From Streptomyces specialis (GTDB lineage Bacteria; Actinomycetota; Actinomycetes; Streptomycetales; Streptomycetaceae), in assembly GCF_001493375.1 (NCBI RefSeq), contig NZ_LN929757.1, positions 177,949 to 226,332 of the forward strand: a stretch of DNA of 48,384 nt, given 5' to 3'. The position numbers were made by a program, and so were the translations under genes. Each line of letters opens with the position of its first letter. The stretch's first letter is position 1. Shown here piece by piece: positions 1 to 8,320 of this stretch. The notes beneath the pieces are model-generated. The model was not told where the DNA came from and made no database searches. It saw only the letters and a list, made by a program, of their open reading frames with translations.

Positions 1-96
1 AGTCACCAATGAGAGACTACACAGCATAGGCATACTGCAGAAAGAGAGATGGAGAAGAAAGCATGAGGCCTGTGTAGCTGGTGGTATTTTTTTAGA
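1..96. other. Low-quality sequence outside the adapter (not genomic)
   Basis: This stretch is markedly AT-richer than the rest of the window, contains a run of seven T just before the P7 adapter (about 88-93) and no codon pattern. It lies outboard of the P7 adapter, where reads that run off the end of a short library molecule give poly-A/T and noise. No gene is visible. It should be trimmed. Confidence 0.85.
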
Positions 97-162
97 CAAG
101 CAGAAGACGGCATACGAGATTGCTGCCGGTCTCGTGGGCTCGGAGATGTGTAAAAGAGCCAG
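97..162. other. Illumina P7 + i7 index + Nextera read-2 adapter remnant
   Basis: Positions 97-120 match the 24-base P7 primer exactly, 121-128 are an 8-base index (tgctgccg), and 129-162 match the 34-base Nextera read-2/mosaic-end adapter with two mismatches. The layout P7-index-adapter-insert is exactly that of a library molecule, so genomic DNA begins at 163. A GTG at 134 that opens the first long reading frame lies inside the adapter and is not a real start. The match is recognised from memory of the adapter sequences. Confidence 0.97.
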
Positions 163-1306
163 CTCCCCGTTCGCCGGGCTGCGCCCCGCCTCCTTCGGCG
201 CCCGCCCCGAAGGCGACCGTCTGGCCCGCGTCCTGCGTTCGCCGCAGTACCGCGACGGAGCCTTCCGCAACGACCGCCCGGTCCACATGGCGACCCCGCG
301 CGAGATGCTGCCGATGCTCCGCGCCATGCTGCGGCGCGAGGACCGGCTGCGCAGGTCGCCCGGGACCGCGCTGCCCCTCGTCCGCCCCGCCGCCCTCGAC
401 CCGGCGTCCGCGCCGGAGTCCGGTCTGCGGCTCACCTGGCTCGGGCACGCCACCGTGCTGGCCGAGGTGGACGGGCACCGGGTGTTGTTCGATCCGGTGT
501 GGAGCGAGCGCTGCTCGCCGTTCTCCTTCGCCGGGCCCCGGCGCTTCCACCCCGTCCCGGCGGCGCTCGACGAGCTGGGCCGGCTGGACGTCGTCGTCAT
601 CTCGCACGATCACTACGACCACCTCGACATGCCGACGATCCGCCGCCTGATCGCGAGCGAGGCGCTGTTCGCCGTGCCGCTGGGCGTCGGCGCGCACCTG
701 GAGCGCTGGGGCGTGCCCGCCGGGCGCATCGCGGAGCTGGACTGGTGGGAGTCGGCCCGGGTGGGGGAGCTGACCCTGACCGCCACCCCCGGGCAGCACT
801 TCTGCGGCCGGGGCCTGCGCGACCGCTTCCAGACGCTGTGGGCGTCCTGGTCGGTCGCCGGGCCGGCGCACCGGATCTATCACAGCGGCGACACGGGGTA
901 CTTCCCGGGCTTCGCGGAGACCGGCGAGCGGCTCGGCCCGTTCGACGCCACGATGATCCAGATCGGCGCCTACAGCAGTGAGTACTGGCCGGACATCCAC
1001 ATGACGCCGGAAGAGGGCGTGCGAGCGCACGTCGACCTCTCCGGCGGCACCCCGCTCGGTGTCATGCTGCCCATCCACTGGGGCACGTTCAATCTGGCGC
1101 CCCATCCGTGGGAGGAGCCCGCCGAGCGGACCGTCAGCCGGGCCAAGCACGAGAACGTGACGGTCGCCGTGCCCAGGCCGGGGGAGTCGTTCGAGCCCGC
1201 CGTGGGGCTTCCGCTCGACTCGTGGTGGCAGGCCGTCGCGGCGCGTCCGGCGCCCGCGGGCCGCACGCCCGGCCCGGCCCCGATCGCCCGCCCCGCCGAC
1301 GGCTGA
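163..1306 (+). CDS. MBL-fold metal-dependent hydrolase, NAPE-PLD-like (5' end cut by adapter)
   Basis: This is a metallo-beta-lactamase-fold hydrolase of the UlaG/NAPE-PLD-like group. The zinc motif SHDHYDHLD (HxHxDH) is at about 601-627, followed by YHSGDTGYF and the downstream metal histidine in MLPIHWGTFNL. The phrase RLTWLGHATVL just upstream is typical of the first strands of this family. The natural start is missing: the upstream codons come from the adapter ending at 162, and family members usually begin only a few to tens of residues before the first genomic codons here. The substrate cannot be told from sequence; relatives act on phosphodiester or lactone bonds, which is family knowledge and not shown here. 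It is followed by a strong hairpin and a convergent gene, so it is probably the last gene of its transcript. Confidence 0.88.
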
Positions 1307-1344
1307 AGCGCGTCGAAGGCTGAGGCGCGTCGAAGCTCGAGGCA

Positions 1345-1382
1345 CGCCGCCCCGCCCGCCTGGAGGTCCGGGCGGGGCGGCG
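1345..1382. terminator. GC-rich bidirectional hairpin terminator
   Basis: A perfect 14-bp stem (1345-1358 with 1369-1382) encloses a 10-nt loop. It sits between two convergent genes, 39 nt after the stop of the MBL hydrolase and 21 nt before the stop of the DUF3140 gene on the other strand. There is no U-tract, which is common for actinobacterial hairpins. Confidence 0.75.
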
Positions 1383-1402
1383 GGTCGGTGGGGCTTCCCG
1401 CG

Positions 1403-1759
1403 TCACGCGAGGCCGTCGCGCTCCGACCGCAGCGGATCGTGCCCCAGGCTCATCAGCCGGTGGCGCCAGGCGGCCTCGGGCCCCTCATCGCGCGGGCCCG
1501 CGGTCCTTTCGGCGCGCACCGTGTCCACCACGTCATGCATCAGGCCGATGTCGGCGTCGGTGAGGTCCATCTGCCGCTTGCGCAGGATCGCCAGCACGCC
1601 GCGGCCCCGCTCACTGCCCGCCCGCTCGGGCGGCTGTTCGCTCTCCTCGCCCGCGCCGCTCGTCCGCAGCCAGGCGGCCAGCTCCTGGGACGTCATGTTC
1701 ACCGCGGTGTGGAACTCCGCCCACAGCGCGTCGATCTCGAACGCTTCGGTGTCGGCCAT
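1403..1759 (-). CDS. DUF3140 domain-containing protein
   Basis: A 118-residue soluble protein recognised as DUF3140. It has the family's start (DALW-EFHTAVNMTSQEL), a central acidic linker rich in E and G, a basic patch at RKR (60-62), the segment DLTDADIGLMHDVVDTVRAER and the closing WRHRLMSLGHDPL. The function is unknown; relatives are small proteins common in actinomycetes and are sometimes called DNA-binding without proof. The ATG at 1757-1759 gives the family's usual N-terminus, although the frame stays open upstream. The next gene on the same strand, an HhH-type protein, lies 80 nt upstream, so co-transcription is possible. Confidence 0.85.
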   Translation of the reverse strand: MADTEAFEIDALWAEFHTAVNMTSQELAAWLRTSGAGEESEQPPERAGSERGRGVLAILRKRQMDLTDADIGLMHDVVDTVRAERTAGPRDEGPEAAWRHRLMSLGHDPLRSERDGLA

Positions 1760-1839
1760 CACGCGCCTCCCGCATTGCTCGTCCTGCCCCCGCCGAGTCC
1801 CCCCGTCCGCGCGGGGCAAACGCCGGGGCGGTCGGTCAC

Positions 1840-2499
1840 TCAGCGGCTCGCCATCTCCCGCACGTCCCGGGCGAGCTTCTTGTCCAGGGCCACCCGCACC
1901 AGCCCCGCCGTCAGCCGGGTCACCTGGTCCTCCGGCACCAGGCCGCCCAGCGTTCCCGGCGAACGCGGCAGCCCGATCCGTTCGGCGCCGTCCTGCGCCT
2001 TCGGGTCGATGTAGGGCGCGTACTCGGGCCACACGGCCTGCGTCTCCCGCAGGAAGATGTCCACGCCCATCGCGCCGATCCCGGGGAACTCGCGCAGCCG
2101 GTCCGGCGCCCCCGGGCCGCGCAGCCGACGCAGGTCGCCGCCGTACTCGCGCAGCACCAGCTCGGCGCCCTGCCCCAACTGGGTGGCCGTCCGCTCGTCG
2201 TAGCGCCGGTAGTGGCCCGCGCCCAGCGCGTCGACACGCTGCTGCCAGGTGGCCTCGGCCATCCGCTTCGGGTCCCGCATCCCGGCGTCGAACAACGCCC
2301 GCGCCGCGGCGACCGCGACATCCGCCCGGATGCGCGCGGAGAGCAGGTGGGACAGGACCAGCACCTGATACAGCGGCCCCGGAGTGTTCCGCAGCCGGAT
2401 GTCCGCCTGCTCGGCGTACGTCCGCCCGCACCGGTCCAGCAGGGCCCGCGCGGTCCTCTCCCGTTTCTCGCCCGTGTTCGTCGTGCCCGATCGCGCCAT
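1840..2499 (-). CDS. HhH (endonuclease III-like) protein lacking the usual catalytic lysine
   Basis: A 219-residue all-helical protein resembling the endonuclease III superfamily fold. Residues about 40-60 (GPLYQVLVLSHLLSARI) match the first core helices, and a helix-hairpin-helix at about 137-150 reads FPGIGAMGVDIF. In bifunctional EndoIII enzymes the hairpin is followed by a catalytic Lys (G-x-G-x-K-T-A). Here that position is hydrophobic, and the C-terminal 4Cys iron-sulfur loop is absent. A later acidic residue in APYID could be the conserved Asp. It is therefore either a monofunctional glycosylase or a non-catalytic DNA-binding relative. The start ATG at 2497-2499 has a weak GGGAAG 7-12 nt upstream. 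Actinomycete proteins of this type are usually annotated simply as endonuclease. Confidence 0.8.
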   Translation of the reverse strand: MARSGTTNTGEKRERTARALLDRCGRTYAEQADIRLRNTPGPLYQVLVLSHLLSARIRADVAVAAARALFDAGMRDPKRMAEATWQQRVDALGAGHYRRYDERTATQLGQGAELVLREYGGDLRRLRGPGAPDRLREFPGIGAMGVDIFLRETQAVWPEYAPYIDPKAQDGAERIGLPRSPGTLGGLVPEDQVTRLTAGLVRVALDKKLARDVREMASR

Positions 2500-2518
2500 G
2501 ATGCTTCCCGCCACCCCC

Positions 2519-2716
2519 TCAGTCGGTTCCCGGCCGTTCGCTCTTGGCCCCCCGCCCGCGTTCGGTGCGCGGGCCGCGCGACCGCCACTTCGGGTCCCGC
2601 TGGAGGTCGGCGTTCGCCTCGTCGTTGGCGTGCTGATCGGGAACGCCCTGGCGCTCGGCGTCCTTGCGGCGGTGGGCACGGTGGATGTCGTACTTCTTGC
2701 TGCCCGGTTCAGGCAT
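2519..2716 (-). CDS. Small conserved hydrophilic hypothetical protein
   Basis: A 65-residue, highly charged protein beginning MPEPGSKKYD and ending in a Gly/Arg-rich tail. It has many Arg, Asp, Glu and Gln, almost no hydrophobic residues and no membrane segment, so it is probably disordered. Similar short proteins starting MPEPGSKKYD occur across Streptomyces without a known role (recalled, not searched). It is encoded 19 nt upstream of the HhH gene on the same strand and may share its transcript. The good match to the recalled family start and the codon pattern support it as a real gene. Confidence 0.7.
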   Translation of the reverse strand: MPEPGSKKYDIHRAHRRKDAERQGVPDQHANDEANADLQRDPKWRSRGPRTERGRGAKSERPGTD

Positions 2717-2768
2717 GTCTGATCACCTCGCGCCCCGGGTTCCCCACGCCCCTCCCGCGAAACAGCCG

Positions 2769-3488
2769 CTATCCCGCGAAGTGGCCGCCCAGCGCCGGGG
2801 CCAGCCAGGCAGCGGCGCGGGCGCGGAACTCCCCGGGCGGCAGCGCCGGGGCGCCGGCCGGGACGCGGCCGAGGAGCGGGGCGCCGGCCGCCGACGGCAG
2901 GTCGGCCAGGTTGCACAGCGAGGCCAGGTCGGGGTCGGCCGGCCAGCTCCCGATGACCACGCGGGGGCAGTCCAGGCCGCGGGCGCGCAGCGCCTCGGCG
3001 GTCAGGGCCGTGGCGTTGAGGGTGCCGAGACCGGCCGGGGCGACGACCAGGACCGGCGCGGCGAGCAGGCGCGCGGCGTCGGCCAGCGTCGCGCCGGTCT
3101 CGTCGTCGTACCGCACGAGCAGCCCGCCCGCGCCCTCCACCAGCACCAGATCGTGACGGCTCGCCAGGTCCTCGGCCGCCTTGGCGACCTCGGCCGGACG
3201 GACCGGCGGCAGCCCGGACCGGCGGGCGGCCGTGGCCGGGGCCAGCGGCTCGGGGAAACGGGCCAGCTCGGCGGTGGTCACCGCCGCCCCGGCCAGCCGC
3301 GCCACCTCGGCCGCGTCGCCGGGCTCGCCGGGCGCCACACCGGTCTGGGCCGGCTTGAGCACCGCGACCGAACGGCCCGCGGCGAGCGCCACCGAGGCGA
3401 CGGCCGCCGTCACCACGGTCTTGCCGATCTCCGTGCCCGTGCCCGACACGACCAGGATCTCCCCGGCCGGTCTGTCGTCCTCCCGCAC
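2769..3488 (-). CDS. bioD: Dethiobiotin synthetase
   Basis: ATP-dependent dethiobiotin synthetase, the third biotin step (7,8-diaminopelargonate plus CO2 to dethiobiotin), cytosolic. The P-loop variant [11 protein letters not shown] is near the N-terminus, KPAQTG follows at the substrate site, and VEGAGGLLV is the typical Walker-B-like strand. Length (239 residues from GTG at 3488) fits the family. A GGAGGAC lies immediately before this GTG, which is closer than ideal; the frame is open far upstream inside the bioA region, so the exact start is uncertain by a few codons. It lies 44 nt after the bioA stop and ends the bioB-bioA-bioD operon. Confidence 0.92.
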   Translation of the reverse strand: MREDDRPAGEILVVSGTGTEIGKTVVTAAVASVALAAGRSVAVLKPAQTGVAPGEPGDAAEVARLAGAAVTTAELARFPEPLAPATAARRSGLPPVRPAEVAKAAEDLASRHDLVLVEGAGGLLVRYDDETGATLADAARLLAAPVLVVAPAGLGTLNATALTAEALRARGLDCPRVVIGSWPADPDLASLCNLADLPSAAGAPLLGRVPAGAPALPPGEFRARAAAWLAPALGGHFAG

Positions 3489-3532
3489 GTCCTCCGCCTC
3501 TCCCTCGCTCGAACCCTCGCTCGAACCCGCGC

Positions 3533-4846
3533 TCAGGCCACCCGCGCCGCCGCGCACGCCGCCGCGCAGATCAGGGCCACGTCCTCGTCGCCCGTGACAT
3601 ACGGCGGCATGGTGTAGATCAGGTCGTTGAACGGGCGCAGCCACACGCCCTCGCCGACCGCCGCCCGAGTGGCCGCCGCCATGTCCACCGGGTGGTCGAG
3701 CTGGATCACGCCGATCGCGCCCAGCACCCGCACCTCCCGCACGCCCGGCAGCCCCGCCGCCGGGGCCAGCCCGGCCCGCAGCCCGGCCGAGACACGGGCC
3801 ACCTCGCCCGCCCAGTCCCCGGCCAGCAGCAGCCCGATCGAGGCGTCCGCGACGGCGGCGGCCAGCGGGTTGCCCATGAACGTCGGCCCGCGCGCCAGCA
3901 CCGGCACCTCGCCTTGGGAGATCCCGGCCGCCACCCGCGGCGTGCACAGGACGGCGGCCATCGTCAGGTAGCCGCCGGTCATGGCCTTCCCGACGCACAT
4001 CACGTCCGGCGTCACCCCGGCGTGCTCCGCCGCGAACAGCGTGCCCGTGCGGCCGAAGCCGGTGGCGATCTCGTCGAACACCAGCAGCACGTCGTGCTCG
4101 TCGCACGCCTCGCGCAGGATCCGCAGATAGCCCGGCGCGTGGAACCGCATCCCGCCCGCGTTCTGCACCACGGGCTCCACGATCACCGCGGCCAGCTCGT
4201 CCGCGTGCCGCGCGACCAGATCCCGCAGATGACGCTCGTACGCCTCGTCCGGCTCCGCGTCGAAGCCGGCCGGCGGGGCGTCCGCGAACACCTGGCGGGG
4301 CAGCGCGCCGGACCACAGGGAGTGCATCCCGCCGTCCGGGTCGCACACCGACATGGGGTGCCAGGTGTCGCCGTGGTAGCCGCCGCGCCAGGTCAGCAGC
4401 CGCCGCTTGGCCGGCCGGCCGAGCGAGCGCCAGTACTGGAGGCACATCTTGATCGCGACCTCGACCGACACCGAGCCGGAGTCGGCGAGGAACACGTGCT
4501 CCAGCGGCCCGGGCGTGATGTCCACCAGCCGCTTGGCCAGCCGCACCCCCGGCTCGTGCGTCAGCCCGCCGAACATCACGTGGCTCATCCGGTCGAGCTG
4601 GTCCCGGGCCGCCGCGTTGAGGACGGGATGGTTGTAGCCGTGGAGGGCCGACCACCACGACGCCATCCCGTCCACCAGCTCCCGGCGGCCCCACGCCGGC
4701 TCGGCCAGCCGCAGGCGCACGCCCGAGGCCGACTCCACCAGCAGCGGCTCCTGCCGGCCGGGCATCGGACCGTACGGGTGCCAGACGTGTTCCCGGTCCA
4801 GGGCCAGCAGGTCGTCCGCCGAGAGCTTCGCGTGCGGATCAGGCAT
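3533..4846 (-). CDS. bioA: Adenosylmethionine-8-amino-7-oxononanoate aminotransferase
   Basis: PLP-dependent class III aminotransferase (437 residues) that converts 8-amino-7-oxononanoate to 7,8-diaminononanoate using S-adenosylmethionine as amino donor. It begins with the family phrase [11 protein letters not shown]. The cofactor Asp is in [14 protein letters not shown] (D258), and the Schiff-base lysine is K287 in VGKAMTGG. Its first codons overlap the last codons of bioB by 8 nt, which implies translational coupling. bioD follows on the same strand. Nothing is missing from the catalytic set. Confidence 0.96.
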   Translation of the reverse strand: MPDPHAKLSADDLLALDREHVWHPYGPMPGRQEPLLVESASGVRLRLAEPAWGRRELVDGMASWWSALHGYNHPVLNAAARDQLDRMSHVMFGGLTHEPGVRLAKRLVDITPGPLEHVFLADSGSVSVEVAIKMCLQYWRSLGRPAKRRLLTWRGGYHGDTWHPMSVCDPDGGMHSLWSGALPRQVFADAPPAGFDAEPDEAYERHLRDLVARHADELAAVIVEPVVQNAGGMRFHAPGYLRILREACDEHDVLLVFDEIATGFGRTGTLFAAEHAGVTPDVMCVGKAMTGGYLTMAAVLCTPRVAAGISQGEVPVLARGPTFMGNPLAAAVADASIGLLLAGDWAGEVARVSAGLRAGLAPAAGLPGVREVRVLGAIGVIQLDHPVDMAAATRAAVGEGVWLRPFNDLIYTMPPYVTGDEDVALICAAACAAARVA

Positions 4847-5903
4847 TGGGCGGCAGTTCCGTGCCCGTTCCCCGGCGGCGGACCGCGACCAGTTCCTCCC
4901 TGCGGTGCTCGGGCAGCGTCGTGGTCTCGGCGCCCTCCACCTCGAAACCGGCGTCCGCGATCATGGCCAGGTCGGCCTGCCCGGCCTGGCCCTCGCTGGT
5001 CAGGTAGTCGCCCAGGAAGATCGAGTTGACCAGGTGCAGCGCCAGCGGCTGAAGGGTCCGCAGGTGCTGCTCGCGCCCGCCCGCGAGCCGGACCTCGGAG
5101 TCCGGGCAGACGAAACGGACCATCGCCAGGATGCGCAGCGCCCGCTGCGGGGTGAGGTTCCACTCCTTGCCGAGCGGGGTGCCCTCGAACGGGATCAGGA
5201 AGTTGACCGGCACCGAGTCCGGGTCCAGCTCGCGCAGCGCGAAGGCGACGTCCACCAGGTCCTCGTCGGTCTCGCCCATGCCCGCGATCAGGCCGGAGCA
5301 CGCCGACAGCCCGGCCGCCTGCGCCTGCTTGACGGTCGAGACCCGGTCGGCGAACTCGTGCGTGGTGCAGATGTCGCCGTACGTCGCCTCGGAGGTGTTG
5401 AGGTTGTGGTTGTACGCGTCGGCGCCGGCCTCCTTCAGGCGCTCGGCCTGGCCCTCGGAGAGCAGGCCGAGACAGGCGCACACCTCGACGTCCCCGTGCC
5501 GCTCGCGGATCGCGGAGATCGTCTCCGAGACCCGGTCCACGTCACGGTCGGTCGGGCCGCGTCCGCTGGCCACCAGGCAGACGCGCTTGGCGCCGCCCGC
5601 GACACCGGCGCTGGCCGCGTCGGCGGCCTCCTGCGGCTTCAGCCACGTGTACTTGAGCACGTCGGCCTGGGAGCCGAGCCGCTGCGAGCAGTAGAAGCAG
5701 TCCTCGGGGCACAGCCCGGACTTGAGGTTGACCAGGTAGTTGAGCTTCACCCGCCGCCCGAACCACTGGCGGCGGACCTTGCCGGCCGCCGCGACCACGT
5801 CGAGGAGTTCGTCGTCGGAGGTCGCCAGCACGGCCAGCGCTTCCTCGCGGGTGGGCACTTCGCGGCGGAGGCCCTTGTCCACCAGGGCGTTCAACAGGTC
5901 CAT
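4839..5903 (-). CDS. bioB: Biotin synthase (radical SAM)
   Basis: Biotin synthase inserts sulfur into dethiobiotin by radical SAM chemistry. The 4Fe-4S/SAM motif C65-x3-C69-x2-C72 (CPEDCFYC) is intact. [12 protein letters not shown] and [13 protein letters not shown] follow, as in other BioB proteins, and the Arg ligand region of the second cluster appears as EVRLAGGRE. The length of 354 residues is normal, with a slightly extended C-terminus. The ATG at 5901-5903 has an AGGA 7 nt upstream. It is the first gene of bioB-bioA-bioD and is transcribed divergently from bioF. Confidence 0.96.
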   Translation of the reverse strand: MDLLNALVDKGLRREVPTREEALAVLATSDDELLDVVAAAGKVRRQWFGRRVKLNYLVNLKSGLCPEDCFYCSQRLGSQADVLKYTWLKPQEAADAASAGVAGGAKRVCLVASGRGPTDRDVDRVSETISAIRERHGDVEVCACLGLLSEGQAERLKEAGADAYNHNLNTSEATYGDICTTHEFADRVSTVKQAQAAGLSACSGLIAGMGETDEDLVDVAFALRELDPDSVPVNFLIPFEGTPLGKEWNLTPQRALRILAMVRFVCPDSEVRLAGGREQHLRTLQPLALHLVNSIFLGDYLTSEGQAGQADLAMIADAGFEVEGAETTTLPEHRREELVAVRRRGTGTELPPNA

Positions 5904-5963
5904 GGCGCCGATCCTGACGTATGCGCCCCGGCGGGTCCAAGGAGGAAAGCTACAAGAGCGCTT

Positions 5964-5996
5964 CTGGGACGTGTGTCTATCACCACATGCTCCCAG
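5964..5996. promoter_or_regulatory. Candidate operator in the bioB-bioF divergent region
   Basis: An imperfect inverted repeat (arms CTGGGA at 5964-5969 and TCCCAG at 5991-5996, with inner TGTG / CACA) sits midway between the divergent bioB and bioF starts. It does not look like the classical BirA box. Position and symmetry suggest a binding site for a biotin regulator such as a BioQ-type TetR repressor, but that is inference and no regulator gene is in the window. Confidence 0.4.
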
Positions 5997-6053
5997 GACT
6001 CGACGGGCACTACGTTTTATGCGTAACCCACAACTGACGGAGGGCGGTCACCG

Positions 6054-7211
6054 GTGCGCGACGAAACGTACGGCCGGGTTTTCGACTGGCTGGATTCCGC
6101 CCGCGACGCGCGCCTGCGCGCCGGGCTGGTGCGCGAGGTACGGCCGAGACCGGCCGACGCGGCGTCCCTGGATCTGGCCGGTAACGACTACCTGGGCCTG
6201 ACCCGCCACCCGGAGGTGACAGCCGCCGCCGCGGACGCCGCCCGGCGCTGGGGAGCCGGCGCCACCGGTTCCCGCCTGGTCACCGGCAGCACCGCGCTCC
6301 ACGCCGAACTGGAGGCGGAGCTGGCCGCGTTCACCGGCTTCGAGGCGGCCCTGGTGTTCGCCTCCGGGTACGCCGCCAACCTGGCCGCGCTCACGGCGCT
6401 CAGCGGCCGGGGCTCCCTGATCGTCTCCGACGCCGCCAACCACGCCTCCCTCATCGACGGCTGCCGCCTGGCCCGGGCCGAGGTCTCCGTCGTCCCGCAC
6501 GCCGACCCGGAGGCGTTCCGCAAGGCCCTCGACGGGCACCCCGGGCGTGCCCTGGCGGTCACCGACTCCGTCTTCTCCGTCGACGGCGACGCCGCCCCGC
6601 TGGCCGCGCTCGCCACCGTCTGCCGCGACGCGGGCGCGGCGCTCGTCGTCGACGACGCGCACGGCTTCGGCGTGCTCGGCGACGGCGGGCGCGGCGCCGT
6701 GGCCGCCGCCGGACTCGCGGGCGCGCCGGACGTCGTGGCCACCGTCACCCTGTCGAAGTCACTGGGCAGCCAGGGCGGCGCCGTGCTCGGGCCCGCCCGG
6801 GTCGTCGAGCACCTGCTGAACGCCGCGCGCACCTTCATCTTCGACACCGGGCTCGCCCCCGCCGCCGCCGGCGGCGCGCTGGCCGCCCTGCGGCTGCTGC
6901 GTCGCGAGCCCGCGCGGGCCCCGCGCGTCCGGGACGTGGCGACCGAACTGCACCGCCGGCTCACGGCGGCCGGGCTGGCCGCCGCCCGCCCCGACGCCGC
7001 CGTGGTGTCGGTGCTCGCGCCCTCGCCGGACGCCGCGCTGCGCTGGGCGGCCCGCTGCGGGGACGCCGGGGTCGCGGTCGGCTGCTTCCGCCCGCCGTCC
7101 GTGCCCGACGGCGTCTCCCGGCTCCGGCTGACCGCCCGCGCCGCCCTCACCGACACCGACATCGACCGGGCGGTGGAGGTGATCCCCGCGCGGGCCCCGG
7201 GGCGGCACTGA
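6054..7211 (+). CDS. bioF: 8-amino-7-oxononanoate synthase
   Basis: PLP-dependent alpha-oxoamine synthase that condenses a pimeloyl thioester with alanine, the first committed biotin step. Of its 385 residues, the key ones visible are LDLAGNDYLGL near the N-terminus, FASGYAANLA, the cofactor Asp/His in VVDDAHGFGVLG (200-208) and the Schiff-base K235 in TLSKSLGSQGG. The start is GTG at 6054, with CGGAGGG 9 nt upstream. It is divergent from bioBAD, which together give the late biotin pathway. The pimeloyl-forming steps are not in the window. Confidence 0.95.
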   Translation: MRDETYGRVFDWLDSARDARLRAGLVREVRPRPADAASLDLAGNDYLGLTRHPEVTAAAADAARRWGAGATGSRLVTGSTALHAELEAELAAFTGFEAALVFASGYAANLAALTALSGRGSLIVSDAANHASLIDGCRLARAEVSVVPHADPEAFRKALDGHPGRALAVTDSVFSVDGDAAPLAALATVCRDAGAALVVDDAHGFGVLGDGGRGAVAAAGLAGAPDVVATVTLSKSLGSQGGAVLGPARVVEHLLNAARTFIFDTGLAPAAAGGALAALRLLRREPARAPRVRDVATELHRRLTAAGLAAARPDAAVVSVLAPSPDAALRWAARCGDAGVAVGCFRPPSVPDGVSRLRLTARAALTDTDIDRAVEVIPARAPGRH

Positions 7212-7247
7212 CGGGCGGGCCCGCCCCGCCGCGGTTACCGTGGGCCC

Positions 7248-8066
7248 GTGACCGATGACGCGCCCGCCGACCGCCCGGAGTCGGTGTCCAAGATCGACAC
7301 CTCGGTGCCGCACTCGGCCCGGATCTGGAACTACTGGCTCGGCGGCACCGACAACTACGAGGTCGACCGCGTGGCCGGCGACCGGTACCGGGAGACGTTC
7401 CCCGGCATCGTGGACATCGCCCGCGCCTCCCGGGCGTTCCTGGCCCGGTCCGTGCGCCACCTGGCCGCCGGGGCGGGCATCCGGCAGTACCTCGACGTCG
7501 GCACCGGCCTGCCCACCGCGGACAACACCCACCAGATCGCGCAGCGCGTCGCGCCGCAGTCCCGCGTCGTCTACGTCGACAACGACCCGCTGGTGCTGAT
7601 GCACGCGCACGCGCTGCTGACCTCGACGCCGGAAGGCGTCACCGACTACCTCCAGGGCGACCTGTACGAGCCGGAGGACATCCTCGCCCGCGCCGGCCGC
7701 ACCCTGGACCTGTCGCGGCCGGTCGGGCTGGTCCTCAGCGGCATCCTGGGCCATGTCGCCGACTACGAGGAGTCCCGCGCCCTGGTCCGGCGGCTGATGG
7801 CCGGGCTGCCCCCCGGCAGCCACCTGTCGCTCAACGAGGGCGCCGACATCGACGAGACGTACAACCGCGCCCAGCGCGCCTACAACGAGTCCGGCGCGCT
7901 CCCGTACCACCTGCGGACCCCGGAACAGATCGCCGGGTACTTCGAGGGCCTCGAACCGGTGGAGCCCGGCGTCGTCCCGGTGCAGCGCTGGCGCCCGGAC
8001 GTCGCTCCCGCCGCCGGGCGCCGCCACGACCTCGGCCAAATCGGCGGCGTTGCGCGCAAGCCCTGA
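7248..8066 (+). CDS. SAM-dependent methyltransferase, DUF574 family
   Basis: A 272-residue member of the large actinomycete DUF574 (Methyltransf_19) family. The start KIDTSVPHSARIWNYWLGG is diagnostic of the family. The SAM-binding strand is in YLDVGTGLPT and the second acidic loop in VVYVDNDPLVL; GILGHV and the late YFEGLEPVEPGVVPV are also typical. Substrates are unknown. It starts at a GTG 36 nt after bioF on the same strand, so read-through from bioF is possible, although there is no functional link to biotin. Confidence 0.9.
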   Translation: MTDDAPADRPESVSKIDTSVPHSARIWNYWLGGTDNYEVDRVAGDRYRETFPGIVDIARASRAFLARSVRHLAAGAGIRQYLDVGTGLPTADNTHQIAQRVAPQSRVVYVDNDPLVLMHAHALLTSTPEGVTDYLQGDLYEPEDILARAGRTLDLSRPVGLVLSGILGHVADYEESRALVRRLMAGLPPGSHLSLNEGADIDETYNRAQRAYNESGALPYHLRTPEQIAGYFEGLEPVEPGVVPVQRWRPDVAPAAGRRHDLGQIGGVARKP

Positions 8067-8240
8067 ACTCCCGTCGGCCTCCCGGCCGCCAATCCCCGGG
8101 TGTATAGTCGGTCACAGCACGTCTGAACGCCCCCTCAGCGCGGCGTCCGTGCCAGTTCCCTTCCACCGGCCTCCCGGTGCGTTCTCACACCCGGAAGAGC
8201 CCGTCCGCGCCGAGCCGCTCCACGGCACGGCCCGGTCCGA

Positions 8241-8305
8241 GCCTTTCCTCAATCCCTTTCCCGCTGTTCCCCGCTGTTCCCGCTGTGCCCATCCTTTCCC
8301 TCCCA
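8241..8305 (+). promoter_or_regulatory. C-rich, G-poor leader upstream of rho (candidate rut site)
   Basis: About 65 nt ending 16 nt before the rho start consist mostly of C and T, including three near-tandem copies of CCGCTGTTC (about 8260-8286) and several YC dinucleotides. Unstructured C-rich, G-poor RNA is what Rho loads on, and rho genes elsewhere are autoregulated by termination in the leader. That this is such a site is inference from composition and position. A TATAGT at 8103-8108 could be the -10 of the promoter, but no -35 is clear. Confidence 0.45.
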
Positions 8306-8320
8306 CGCCGAGGACCACGT

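Noticed and set aside
134..162. GTG at 134 as start of the MBL hydrolase
   Set aside because: It lies within Nextera adapter sequence; the first codons are not genomic.
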